Positions 22,633 through 33,274 of a DNA stretch of 64,000 nt are shown in pieces. Numbering within the stretch: position 1 is the first letter of the stretch; every line of letters starts with the position of its first letter. This DNA comes from Strix aluco (Eukaryota; Chordata; Aves; Strigiformes; Strigidae): assembly GCF_031877795.1 (NCBI RefSeq), contig NC_133946.1, positions 12,499,144-12,563,143 on the forward strand, read 5' to 3'. The notes beneath the pieces are model-generated. The model was not told the DNA's origin. It was given only the letters and a program-made list of their open reading frames with translations, and searched no databases. Both the position numbers and the translations under genes were made by a program.

Positions 22633-22638
22633 TTTATT
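22633..22638 (-). terminator. Polyadenylation signal of the PRG2/3-like gene
   Basis: AATAAA on the minus strand, about 117 bases past the TGA at 22757-22755. Confidence 0.85.
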
Positions 22639-22754
22639 GAGATCCAGGGTGGGGGTGCAGCCCCCTGCCGTGGGGCCGGCGGGGGCAACACAGAAGCAGG
22701 GGGGTGCCTGGGGGGGCCGCAGGGCTGGAGGGCACAGCGGGGGGGCTGAGCCCC

Positions 22755-24157
22755 TCAGTACTCGCAGATGAAGGGCAGCCTCGTCTGGCAGTTCAGGCTT
22801 CTCCAGCGCCCGTCTGGGGGGGGGAAAGGAGAGGGGGGGGTCAGCCCTGGCTCCCAACAGCACCCAGCCCCCCAGGGACCAGCCCCAGCCCCCCAGGGAC
22901 ACGACCCAAGCCCCGCTGCTGCCAGCCCCACCCCAGCCCCCCCGGGACCAGGCCTCCGCGTACCACCTTCCCATCTCAGGGTCCTCCCCCAGCATCCTCC
23001 CACCCACCCTCCCGCCCTCTCTGCACAACCCGCCCCCAAGGCTCCGGGTGCCCCCCGAGGTGGTGGGCGCCGCCCCCCCCGTGCCCCCCGCCACTGACCG
23101 TTGGTGCAGAGGGAGGTGCAGTAGCAGTGGAAGTGCAGGGGGTAGCCCGCCTGCCAGTTGGAATAGTTCCAGCAGCTCCGGTCCGTCCACTGGCACGACA
23201 CCAGGGGCCCTGCGGGGGGGGGGACAGGACGAGGCCATGGGGACACCCCTGGCACCCGGCATGGGGAGCCTGGGGGGTGGCGGGGTGGGGGATGGGCTGG
23301 GACACCCAGGAACAGTCACTGGGACAGGGCTGGGACACCCAAGGTGAGCACTGGGGACACTGGGACAGTGCTGGGACACCCAGGATGGGCACTGGGGACA
23401 GGGGACAGGGCTGGGACATGCAGGAGTGGTCACTGGGACAGGGCTGGGACACCCAGGATGGGCACTGGGGACACCGGGACAAGGCTGGGATACCCAGGAT
23501 GGGCACTGGGGACAGGGCTGGGACATCCAGGGTGGGCACTGGAGACACCGGGACAGGGCTGGCGGCGGGGGGGGTCTCTTACCACGGGCTGGGTGATGGC
23601 CCCGATCCAGACCTGCCCGCTGTTGATGCAGAGCCGGGCCTGGTGCCACAGGCAGGAGTTCATGTGGCAGTTGTGGATGGACGCCAGCTGCCCGTGGTAG
23701 CAATGGGCACAGACACTCTGCGGAGGGGACGGACACCAGTCACGGGGATGCCCGGGTGGCAGGCGGTGTCCCCCGTGTCCCTCGACCCTCCCGGCCACCC
23801 CCTGCCCACCTGGGCAGACTGGAAGTCGTGGCAGCCTTTGACGATGATGTAGCGGAAAGTGGTGGCACCCAGCTGAGGAGGGACGCTGAGCTCCTGCGTC
23901 TCGCTCGCCAGCGGGCACCGCACAGTCTTCTCCTTCTCTTCCTCCCGCACCTCCAGCGCCGACGCCTCTGCCTCCGCCTTCGGGCCTGGCAGGGCCTGGG
24001 GACACCGGCGGGTGTCACCACGGGCACACGGGGCGTGGGGCAGCGGGGGTGTCCCCGCGGTGACCCCACGGAGTGGGCAGGGTGGGGGGCACTCACAGGG
24101 GCGTCTGGCGGAGACCGAGCCCAGCAGGGCCAGGATGAGGAGCAGGCAGGGCTGCAT
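22755..24157 (-). CDS. PRG2/PRG3-like secreted C-type lectin (eosinophil major basic protein family)
   Basis: Five coding exons on the minus strand: 24157-24097 (signal peptide MQPCLLLILALLGSVSARRP), 23985-23810, 23717-23583, 23209 or 23189 to 23099, and 22813-22755. The order is signal peptide, short acidic propeptide, then a C-type lectin domain: FRYIIVKGCHDFQSAQ, CYHGQLASIHN, INSGQVWIGA, CQWTDRSCWNYSNWQAG, and LNCQTRLPFICEY at the end, the last strongly like PRG2/PRG3. With the natural acceptor (23209) the exon 3-4 junction is one base short of frame. The acceptor at 23189 restores frame but costs about seven residues. The lectin domain is Cys- and His-rich and near neutral, unlike the very basic mammalian major basic protein. 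Gene order (beside P2RX3) supports PRG2/PRG3 orthology but cannot separate the two. Confidence 0.85.
23290..23565. repeat. Minisatellite in an intron of the PRG2/3-like gene
   Basis: Repeated GGGACAGGGCTGGGACACCC and AGGATGGGCACTGGGGACA units of about 30-40 bases, roughly eight copies, lying just downstream of the exon-3 donor. Confidence 0.85.
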
Positions 24158-24531
24158 GGCGGGGCTGGGGACACCGGGGGGCTGGGGACAACGATGGGCT
24201 GGAGACAATGACGGGCTAGGGACAACGAGGGGACCATGTCCCCAGCATCCCTCTGCCATCCCCAGCATCACCCCACCCTCCCATGTCCCCTGTGCCACCC
24301 CCATGTCCCCAGTGTCCCCCTGCCACCCATGGTGCCACCCTGTGCCCCATGCCCTCTACCACCCCCAGTGCCCCCCGCCCCTTCGTGCCCCCCGTGTCCC
24401 CGGTTCCTCACTGCCGTCCCAGGTTGCCCAAGCACCCTGTGCCACTCCGTCCCCCCCAAGTCCCCCTGGCACCCCAGAGCCACCCGTGCCAGCCCCAGCG
24501 ACACCCCCCCGGCCCCATCCCTGCTCCTCAC

Positions 24532-24593
24532 CTGGGACGTGGGGGCTCTGCTCGCTGCAGGCTGGGGTGGCTCTGCCCGCTGCGCCCCTTATA
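24532..24593 (-). promoter_or_regulatory. TATA promoter and noncoding first exon of the PRG2/3-like gene
   Basis: TATAAG on the minus strand (24593-24588) is followed about 55 bases later by a splice donor, CCCAG|GTGAGG, at 24532. This gives a short noncoding first exon beginning near 24,560. A TATA-driven promoter fits a tissue-restricted secreted protein and contrasts with the CpG-island promoters of the neighbours. Confidence 0.55.
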
Positions 24594-24739
24594 GCGGTGA
24601 CAGGGCCACGTATCCCCAACCGCAGCCTTGCGCCACCCCAGTCCCCACCCACTGCAACACCCCCCCACCAACCGCTAGGCACAGTGTGGGGGGACACCCG
24701 GGGGGACCCCGCCTGCACCCACCTGACCGGTGCATGGGG

Positions 24740-25021
24740 TGGGGGGTGCAGGGGGCAGCGGGAGGGGGGCGCAGGGGTTTGGGGTGCCTGGGGATAGGGG
24801 GTGGGGGCTGCGGGGGTTTGGGGTGCATGGGGCATGGGGATGGGGGGTGGGGTGCACGGGAGAGGGGTGCAGGGGGAACAGGGATGGGCTACAAGGGTTT
24901 TGGGGGGCACGGGCATGGGGGCTGTGGGGGGTTTTGGGGTGCAGGGGGCAAGGGGGTGGGAGCCGCTGGGATCTGGGGTGCACAGGGTGGCCCTGGGAGG
25001 GGGCTGCTGGGTTGGGGAGTA
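24740..25021. repeat. G-rich low-complexity repeat abutting the gap
   Basis: GGGGTGCA(G/T)GGGG(C/A)-type words run up to the assembly gap. No gene is seen. Sequence of this type commonly stops assemblies. Confidence 0.7.
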
Positions 25022-25221
25022 NNNNNNNNNNNNNNNNNNNNNNNNNNNNNNNNNNNNNNNNNNNNNNNNNNNNNNNNNNNNNNNNNNNNNNNNNNNNNNN
25101 NNNNNNNNNNNNNNNNNNNNNNNNNNNNNNNNNNNNNNNNNNNNNNNNNNNNNNNNNNNNNNNNNNNNNNNNNNNNNNNNNNNNNNNNNNNNNNNNNNNN
25201 NNNNNNNNNNNNNNNNNNNNN
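25022..25221. other. Assembly gap of exactly 200 N
   Basis: Two hundred ambiguous bases, a round number typical of a scaffolding join rather than a measured distance. In human the interval between PRG2 and TIMM10 holds SLC43A3, RTN4RL2 and SLC43A1; none is visible on either side. Confidence 0.99.
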
Positions 25222-25312
25222 TGCAGCATCCGCCGGCGCGTATCCCAACACGTCACCACGGGGTGGCTTGGGGGGGGCGATAGAAGGAAACCAGCTGTCC
25301 CAAAGCCTCCAG

Positions 25313-25318
25313 TTTATT
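25313..25318 (-). terminator. TIMM10 polyadenylation signal
   Basis: AATAAA on the minus strand, 33 bases past the stop codon. Confidence 0.85.
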
Positions 25319-25350
25319 GGGGTGAGGGGGAGTGGGGGGCCGGGGGGGGC

Positions 25351-26110
25351 TCAGGCGGTGCCCGTGCCCTGCTGCATGCGCTTGAGGAGCTCCTCATCCT
25401 GCAGCGACAGCTCCGTCAGCTTCTTGCCCATCCTCTCGTGGACCTCCAGGTACTTGGCCACGCAGCGGTCCAGGCACACGCTCTCCCCCTTCGACAGCTC
25501 CGCGTCCTTGTAGTGGGGGGGACGCACTTTTCGGTGGCACGCCTGCGTCATCCTGCACGGCACCGTCAGCCCCGGGCACCCCCCAGCACCCCAACACCTC
25601 CAACCCCCCCCGGGGTCACTGCCATCCTCAGGCACCCCAGAACCCCCCCAAGTGTCCCCCATCCTCAGTGCCCCCAAATTCCCCAGGCACACCCAGCACT
25701 CCCCTCAACACCCCTCCACCCACAGGGTCCCGCAGAGCCTCTGACACCCCCTAGTACTCCCCCCAAGGGCACCCCCCAGTGCCTCCCGCAGCCCCCAATG
25801 CTCCCCCCCCCCCATCCCAGGCACTCCCCAACACACCTGGGTGCTCCAGTGTCCCAGAACCCCCAATGCCCCCCCAGTACCACCCCCATCCCCGCGCACC
25901 CCCCACCATCTCAGCCCCACGCCCCAGAGTCACCCCAGCACCCCAGGTCCAAGCACCTCCCCAGACCCTCCAGCACCCCCAGTGCCCCCCCCCCCCCCCC
26001 CCAAGTGCCGCTGCCCCTCCCCGCCCCGGACGGGCGCACCGGTTGTACATGTCGGCCATCATGTCAACCTCCAGCTCGGCCGCCAGCTGCTGGGCCCGCA
26101 GCGGGTCCAT
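25351..26110 (-). CDS. TIMM10: TIMM10, small Tim chaperone of the mitochondrial intermembrane space
   Basis: Two coding exons, 26110-26040 and 25552-25351, give 90 residues, the same as human. [20 protein letters not shown] and the C-terminal half ([19 protein letters not shown]) are almost identical to human Tim10. With Tim9 it forms the hexamer that escorts hydrophobic carriers to TIM22 (established). The first twin-CX3C motif is abnormal: where the family has CHRKC-VPPHY, this sequence reads [10 protein letters not shown], so one invariant disulfide cysteine is absent. The DNA looks like one extra A followed within a dozen bases by one missing C, both in homopolymers, with frame restored afterwards. 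The second motif, CLDRC, is intact. Confidence 0.95.
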
Positions 26111-26730
26111 GGCGGCCGGGCCCGGCTCGGCGGGGCTCGGCGGGGCTCGGCTCTGCCCGGCCCGGCTCGGCGGGGCTCGGCGGGGCTCGGCCCGGGACCC
26201 CTCGGCGGCTCCGGGCAGGAAGCACGTGGGCGCCGCGCTTCCGCCCACGCGCAGGAACGCCCCGCCCCGCCGCCGGCTTCGGCCAATGGGAACCAGGAAG
26301 GTGGGAAAGAGGGCGCGTCCCCCACGCTGATAGGGCACCGCGGGAGGGGGCGGGCCAGGAGGGCGGGGCCACCGCCGCGGGGGGCGGGGCCGGAACTGGG
26401 CAACACCCCCGGGGGTCTCCGCGACCCTCCGTGACCCCGCTGTGTCCCCCCTGTCCCCACGCGAGCCCGTGTCCCCCGTGTCCCCCCCCGTGCCCGTGAC
26501 CCCCCGATGTCCCCCCACATACCCGTGTCCCCCCGTGTCCCCCCAGTCCCCCCGTCCCTGTCCGGGTCTTCCGTGACCCCCCGTGTCCCCCCGCGGGCTC
26601 CTTTGGGGTGTCCCCGGTGCCCGGGCGGGGGTGTCCGTGTGTCCACCCCGCGCCGTCCCCGCCCGTCCCCACGTGTGTGTGTCCCCCCCACGCGTGCCCC
26701 GCGCCCCGCGGGGTGGGCGGTGAGTGAAGG
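26111..26730. promoter_or_regulatory. TIMM10-SMTNL1 head-to-head promoter interval
   Basis: A CpG-rich stretch upstream of the TIMM10 ATG with a CCAAT box at 26283-26287 and tandem CGGCGGGGCT words at 26126-26195 in its 5' UTR. It then becomes a C-rich GTGTCCCCC-type repeat (26,440-26,700). No gene lies in the interval. Confidence 0.55.
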
Positions 26731-26733
26731 CGG

Positions 26734-26759
26734 CACCTGCCCCCGCCGGGTAAAAATAG
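26734..26759 (+). promoter_or_regulatory. Muscle-type core promoter of SMTNL1 (E-box plus MEF2/TATA-like site)
   Basis: CACCTG (E-box, 26734-26739) is followed by GTAAAAATAG (26750-26759), which differs from the MEF2 consensus YTAWWWWTAR only at its first base and could also serve as a TATA element. A splice donor, GGAGG|GTACGG, near 26,811 would end a short noncoding first exon. Human SMTNL1 is expressed in muscle (family knowledge). Confidence 0.55.
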
Positions 26760-26879
26760 CCCCGGGGGGGCGGGGCCGGGGAGAGCGACCGGGGCGGCGG
26801 GAGCGGGAGGGTACGGGGACAGGGGGGATAGGGGGTGAGGGGGGGGGTGGGGGGCTGGGAGGGGACACGGGGGGTGGGG

Positions 26880-27330
26880 AAGGGGAATAGAGGGGGGGGG
26901 ATTTGGGGGGCCGGGAGGGCATATAGGGGGGCGTGGCGGCGTTGGGAGGGGAATAGGAGGGTGGGGGGGTGGGTTTGGGGGGCCCGGAGGGGACACAGGG
27001 GGGCGGGGGGGTCTGGGAGGGGAATAAGGGGGTGGTGGAGTGGGTTTGGGGGCCCGGAGGGGACACAGGGGGGCGGGGGGGTCTGGAGGGGAATAAGGGG
27101 GTGGTGGAGTGGGTTTGGGGGGCCCGGAGGGGACATGGCAGGGCGGGGGTGAACGTTGGGGATCGGGAAGTGGGGGGGGGGGCAGTACGGGGGTAGGGGG
27201 GTGTCTGGGGGGGTGGGGGGGGTCGGGAGGGGGACATGGCGGGGCGGGGGGCTGAGAGGCAGAATGGGGGGGTGGGAGGGGATGTGGGGGGGTCAGGACG
27301 GGGACATGGGAGGTTGGGAGGGGGAATGGG
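26880..27330. repeat. G-rich minisatellite in SMTNL1 intron 1
   Basis: Two near-identical 70-base units carrying GTGGTGGAGTGGGTTTGGGGG and GGAGGGGACACAGGGGGGCG lie at about 27,000-27,140, with degenerate copies on both sides. G-run lengths vary from copy to copy. Confidence 0.8.
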
Positions 27331-27522
27331 GGGGTTACAGGAATGTGCAGGGGCAATGAGGGTGCCCAGAGTGGGAGAATGGGGGTGTCAGGGCTGGGGG
27401 GGGGCATGGAACAAGGGCAGGGTGGGGGGTAGCCGGGCTGGGGGGCTATGGGGGACACGGACAAGCTGGGGGGAGGCACCCCAGTGACAGCCCTGTGCCC
27501 CTGCAGCAGTGACCGCAGCAGC

Positions 27523-30286
<2,764 letters not shown>

Positions 30287-30361
30287 AGACCAAGAAGCGC
30301 TGAGGGGGGGTCCCCCACGGCCCCCCACTCGTGACACACCCCCAACATTTCATCCCCCAGC

Positions 30362-30367
30362 AGTAAA
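30362..30367 (+). terminator. Probable SMTNL1 polyadenylation signal (AGTAAA variant)
   Basis: The AGTAAA variant lies about 75 bases past the stop codon, before the convergent UBE2L6 3' end. No canonical AATAAA is nearer. Confidence 0.5.
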
Positions 30368-30523
30368 GGCTTCGTGGTGCCGGGCTGCAGCGGCCTCGTC
30401 TCTCGCGGGGGGACACTGGCACCAAGTCCCGGCAGCGGGGACAAGCAGGCAGTGGGGGGGGACACGACAACCCCTCAGGGCTGGCAGCACCTCCCCGGTG
30501 CCCCCCACCACCCCAGTGAGGCG

Positions 30524-32141
30524 TCACAGGGCCAAAGGAGGAGCAGGAGTAAATTTATAACTGAGGTGCCAGAACCCGTCGCCGTGGTGCCCGGCTGGGG
30601 TCCAGGCTCCAGCACCAAGACGGGGGCAATGGCGGGGTGCCCCCGGTGCGGGGGGCTCAGGACCCCCGGGGGGGTCGGGGCGCTGCTCGGCGTGGCGGCG
30701 GGTGTGTTCCTCCGCCCGGCGCTGGAAAACCTCAGGTTGCTGCTGGAGCTGACGGGCCAGCTCCGGGCGCAGCACCCGCTGGGGGTCCGGGCTGTCGAGC
30801 AGCAGCAGCAGGTCCTGCAGCACTGCGGGCACCACAGGGGGGGGGGTCAGGGCAGGCCTCCCCTCCCGCCGGGCCCCCCCACAGCCATCCCGAGGTGCCC
30901 ACCTTGGAGGGCGCGGGTGGAGGCAGCCAGTGCTGGGTGGAGGTGAGGGGCTGGCAGGACGCCGCCGTCGGGGTCCACGCCGGGGTGGTAGATGCTGGTG
31001 CGCAGGGTGAGGTGGGGGGGGGCCAGCGGGTGGTGGGGGGAGAAGGTCAGCTCGAAGCGGAAGGCACCCGCGTTGTACGGGGGGTTGTTCTGCCGTGGTA
31101 AGGGGGGGGCACCTCAGACATGCCCATCGCGGGGGGATCCCCGTCCCGGCCATGACACCCAGTGCACCCCCTGGAGACACCGCCCCCCCGAGCCCCCCAG
31201 GAGGGGAACCCCCACCCAGTGCCCCCCAGCGCAGGACCCCAGGGTCCCCACACAGTGTCCCCAGGGGGACCCTCCCCCGTGTTGCCACCCACACAGTGCC
31301 CCCAGGAGACCCTCCATGTCCGCAGGGCACCCCCCCGTCCCCCCCGGAGCTCATCTCCCTCCCCAGGCACCCCGTAGTCCCCCCCAAGCCCCCCGCGCCC
31401 CCAGGGGAACCCCCCTCTCCCCCGGTTCCCCATGCCCCAAGGGACCAACCCCTGTGCCCAGGGCCTCCCCCACCAGCTCCCAGGACCCCCCTCCCGTTCC
31501 CCAGGGCCTCCCCCTGCCCAGAGACCCCCAGGGATCCTCCCACTCCCCAGGGTCCCCCCAGATCCCCGTGCCCAGTTCCCCCCCCCCGCTCCCCAAGGGA
31601 CCCCCCCAGGCCCCCTTGGGCCCCCCCCCAACTCACGGGCAGCAGAAGCCCCTCCCAGCGCCGCACGTCACCGTCGAGCGGCCGCACCCCGCGGGCCCCC
31701 CCCCAGCGCTGCACCTCCGCCAGCTCCTGCGCGGGGCCGTCACTGGGCGGGGAACACCCCGGGACACCCCCCCGTGGGGCGGGGGGGGCACTTCTAAGCC
31801 ACGCCCCGCGTGGAGCAGTTGCCACCGGGGGAAACGAAACCGGAGAAACCGGGGAAACACCCCCCGCGGCCCGGCACCGGCACCCCCGCACCGGACACCC
31901 TCTGCCCGGTACCGCCGCCCCCCGCCCCGCCACCCCCGCGCCCCCCGCGTCCCCGCACCGGCGCCGCGGTACCGGGACCTCCGCACCCCGAGACCAGCCA
32001 CCGCTCGGTGCTGACCCCAGGACCCCCCCGCGCCCCCATCCGGCCCGCCTGGTGCGGTGCCGTCACGGGGGTACGGCCGCGTCGGTCCCCGGTGCCCCCC
32101 GGTGCCCCCCCGGTGCCCACCTTGGCGATCCTCCTGTTCAT
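30524..32141 (-). CDS. UBE2L6: UBE2L6-like ubiquitin/ISG15 E2 with abnormal active site
   Basis: Four exons on the minus strand (32141-32121, 31726-31637, 31089-30903, 30822-30524) join in frame to 198 residues; human UBE2L6 has 153. The E2 fold is recognisable: [67 protein letters not shown]. Position beside SMTNL1 and SERPING1 fixes it as UBE2L6, the interferon-induced E2 for ISG15. Three oddities: the HPN motif is HPG; the catalytic cysteine is absent in the reading frame as given; and a 45-residue tail runs past the usual end. In the alternative frame a stretch reads CQPLTSTQHW, like the family's CLPIISSENW, so the cysteine seems lost through a +1/-1 pair at about 30,957 and 30,913-30,921. 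MNRRIAK is taken as the start, as it matches the short family N terminus. Confidence 0.85.
30554..30559 (-). terminator. Possible UBE2L6 polyadenylation signal (TATAAA variant)
   Basis: TATAAA on the minus strand lies inside the extended C-terminal reading frame. If it is the real poly(A) signal, the 45-residue tail is normally 3' UTR. Confidence 0.35.
31831..31856. promoter_or_regulatory. ISRE-like element in UBE2L6 intron 1
   Basis: GAAACGAAAC (31831-31840), preceded by GGGG and followed by GAGAAACC and GGGGAAAC, matches the GAAANNGAAA core bound by ISGF3/IRFs. It lies about 300 bases inside the gene from the start codon. Human UBE2L6 is a classical interferon-stimulated gene. Confidence 0.65.
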
Positions 32142-32242
32142 GGCCACCGATGCCCAATGCCCAGTGCTGCTGGGGGGGGCTGCACCGGGCCGCGCCCCTG
32201 GGGAGGCGGGGCAAGATGCTCCAGCCCCGCCCCCAGCACGGG

Positions 32243-32490
32243 GGGACATAGAGATGGGGGGGATGAGGGGCCAGACAGGCTTTGGGGACCCTGGGACCAT
32301 AGAGATGGGGGGGATGAGGGGCCAGACAGGCTTTGGGGACCCTGGGACCATAGAGATGGGGGGGATGAGGGGTCAGACAGGCTTTGGGGACCCTGGGACC
32401 ATAGAGATGGGGGGGGATGAGGGGCCAGACAGGCTTTGGGGACCCTGGGACCATAGAGATGGGGGGGATGAGGGCCAGACCTGCCCAGGA
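32243..32490. repeat. 51-bp minisatellite upstream of UBE2L6
   Basis: Four to five nearly identical 51-base copies: ACCATAGAGATGGGGGGGAT, GAGGGGCCAGACAGG, CTTTGGGGACCCTGGG. Starts fall at about 32,296, 32,347, 32,398 and 32,450, with a partial copy from 32,243. Near-identity implies recent expansion. Each unit includes the CCATAGAGA word seen in other promoters here. Confidence 0.95.
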
Positions 32491-32499
32491 CCCACCCTG

Positions 32500-32940
32500 G
32501 GCAATGCTGGAGGGCAGAGGGGCCAGGTGGTGCCTATCCGCCCCCCTCCCCAGGGCAGCAGAGGAGTGTGGAGGGAGTCACCCCGGAGGGGGGGGTGTCA
32601 CACCACCTGGGCCTCCCCCCAAGTCACTGGGAGACCAGAGGGACAAGGGCAGAGAGCTTGAGCTGGGGCTTGAGGGGTGAGACTGCCCCTTGTCCCCACG
32701 GGGGGTTAAGGGGGGGGCAGTTTGGGTGCCCAGAGTTCCCCTTGTCCCCCCAGGGGTCATTGGGGGGGCAGCTGGGGGGCCCAGAGCACCCCCCACCTCC
32801 CAGAGGTGGCTGCCCGAGGGGTTGGTCCTCCAGCGCCGGGAGCAGAGCGGGACGCGGGGCTGGAAGGGGCGGGGGGGCCGTGCCTGGGCCCAGCTCCCCC
32901 CCCCCCCCGCTGCCCGGGCACCCCCCTCCGCCGGCGCGGC
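32500..32940. other. UBE2L6-SERPING1 intergenic spacer
   Basis: GC-rich sequence between the two divergent genes. I see no coding exon, structured RNA or transposon. GCGGGGCC-type Sp1 words become dense toward SERPING1. Confidence 0.5.
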
Positions 32941-32977
32941 TGATTTACGGGAAACCTCGCGGCCTCCCGCCGCCCTC

Positions 32978-33064
32978 CTTAATCTTTAACCAGGCGGGGC
33001 CGGACCCGCCAGACCCCCCCCGCGCCGGCCGGACACGCAGGGCCCCGACCCGCCGCGCACCCAG
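32978..33064 (+). promoter_or_regulatory. SERPING1 promoter with HNF1-like site and noncoding exon 1
   Basis: CTTAATCTTTAAC (32978-32990) is, on the other strand, GTTAAAGATTAAG, close to the HNF1 palindrome GTTAATNATTAAC. A splice donor, CCCAG|GTGAGC, at 33064 ends the likely noncoding first exon. The partner acceptor, CTCCAG|G, sits just before the start codon at 33275. A liver-type site suits a plasma protein gene. Confidence 0.6.
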
Positions 33065-33274
33065 GTGAGCCCGGGGGCTGCGTCCTCCTGCCCCCGCACC
33101 CCGCCTCCCCGGGGGGCGGTCAGAGCGGGGGAGGCACCCCCGGGCGGGGGGTACGGGTGGTGCGGGGTGCCGGGGTGGGGTGGGAGGGTTTTGGGTGCCA
33201 AGGGGGGGTGCTGGGAGCTGGGGGTGGGGTGATCGGGTGGCCCGTCAAGCCCTTGACCTCCGCTTGCCTCCAGG

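Noticed and set aside
24236-26499. ORFs of 425 and 589 residues crossing the gap
   Set aside because: They run through 200 N and G-rich repeats, so the continuous frame has no meaning.
30903-31089. First impression that UBE2L6 is a simple dead E2 with a deleted active-site codon
   Set aside because: The +1 frame of the same DNA retains the cysteine and tryptophan context, so a local indel pair (real or technical) explains it better than a codon deletion.
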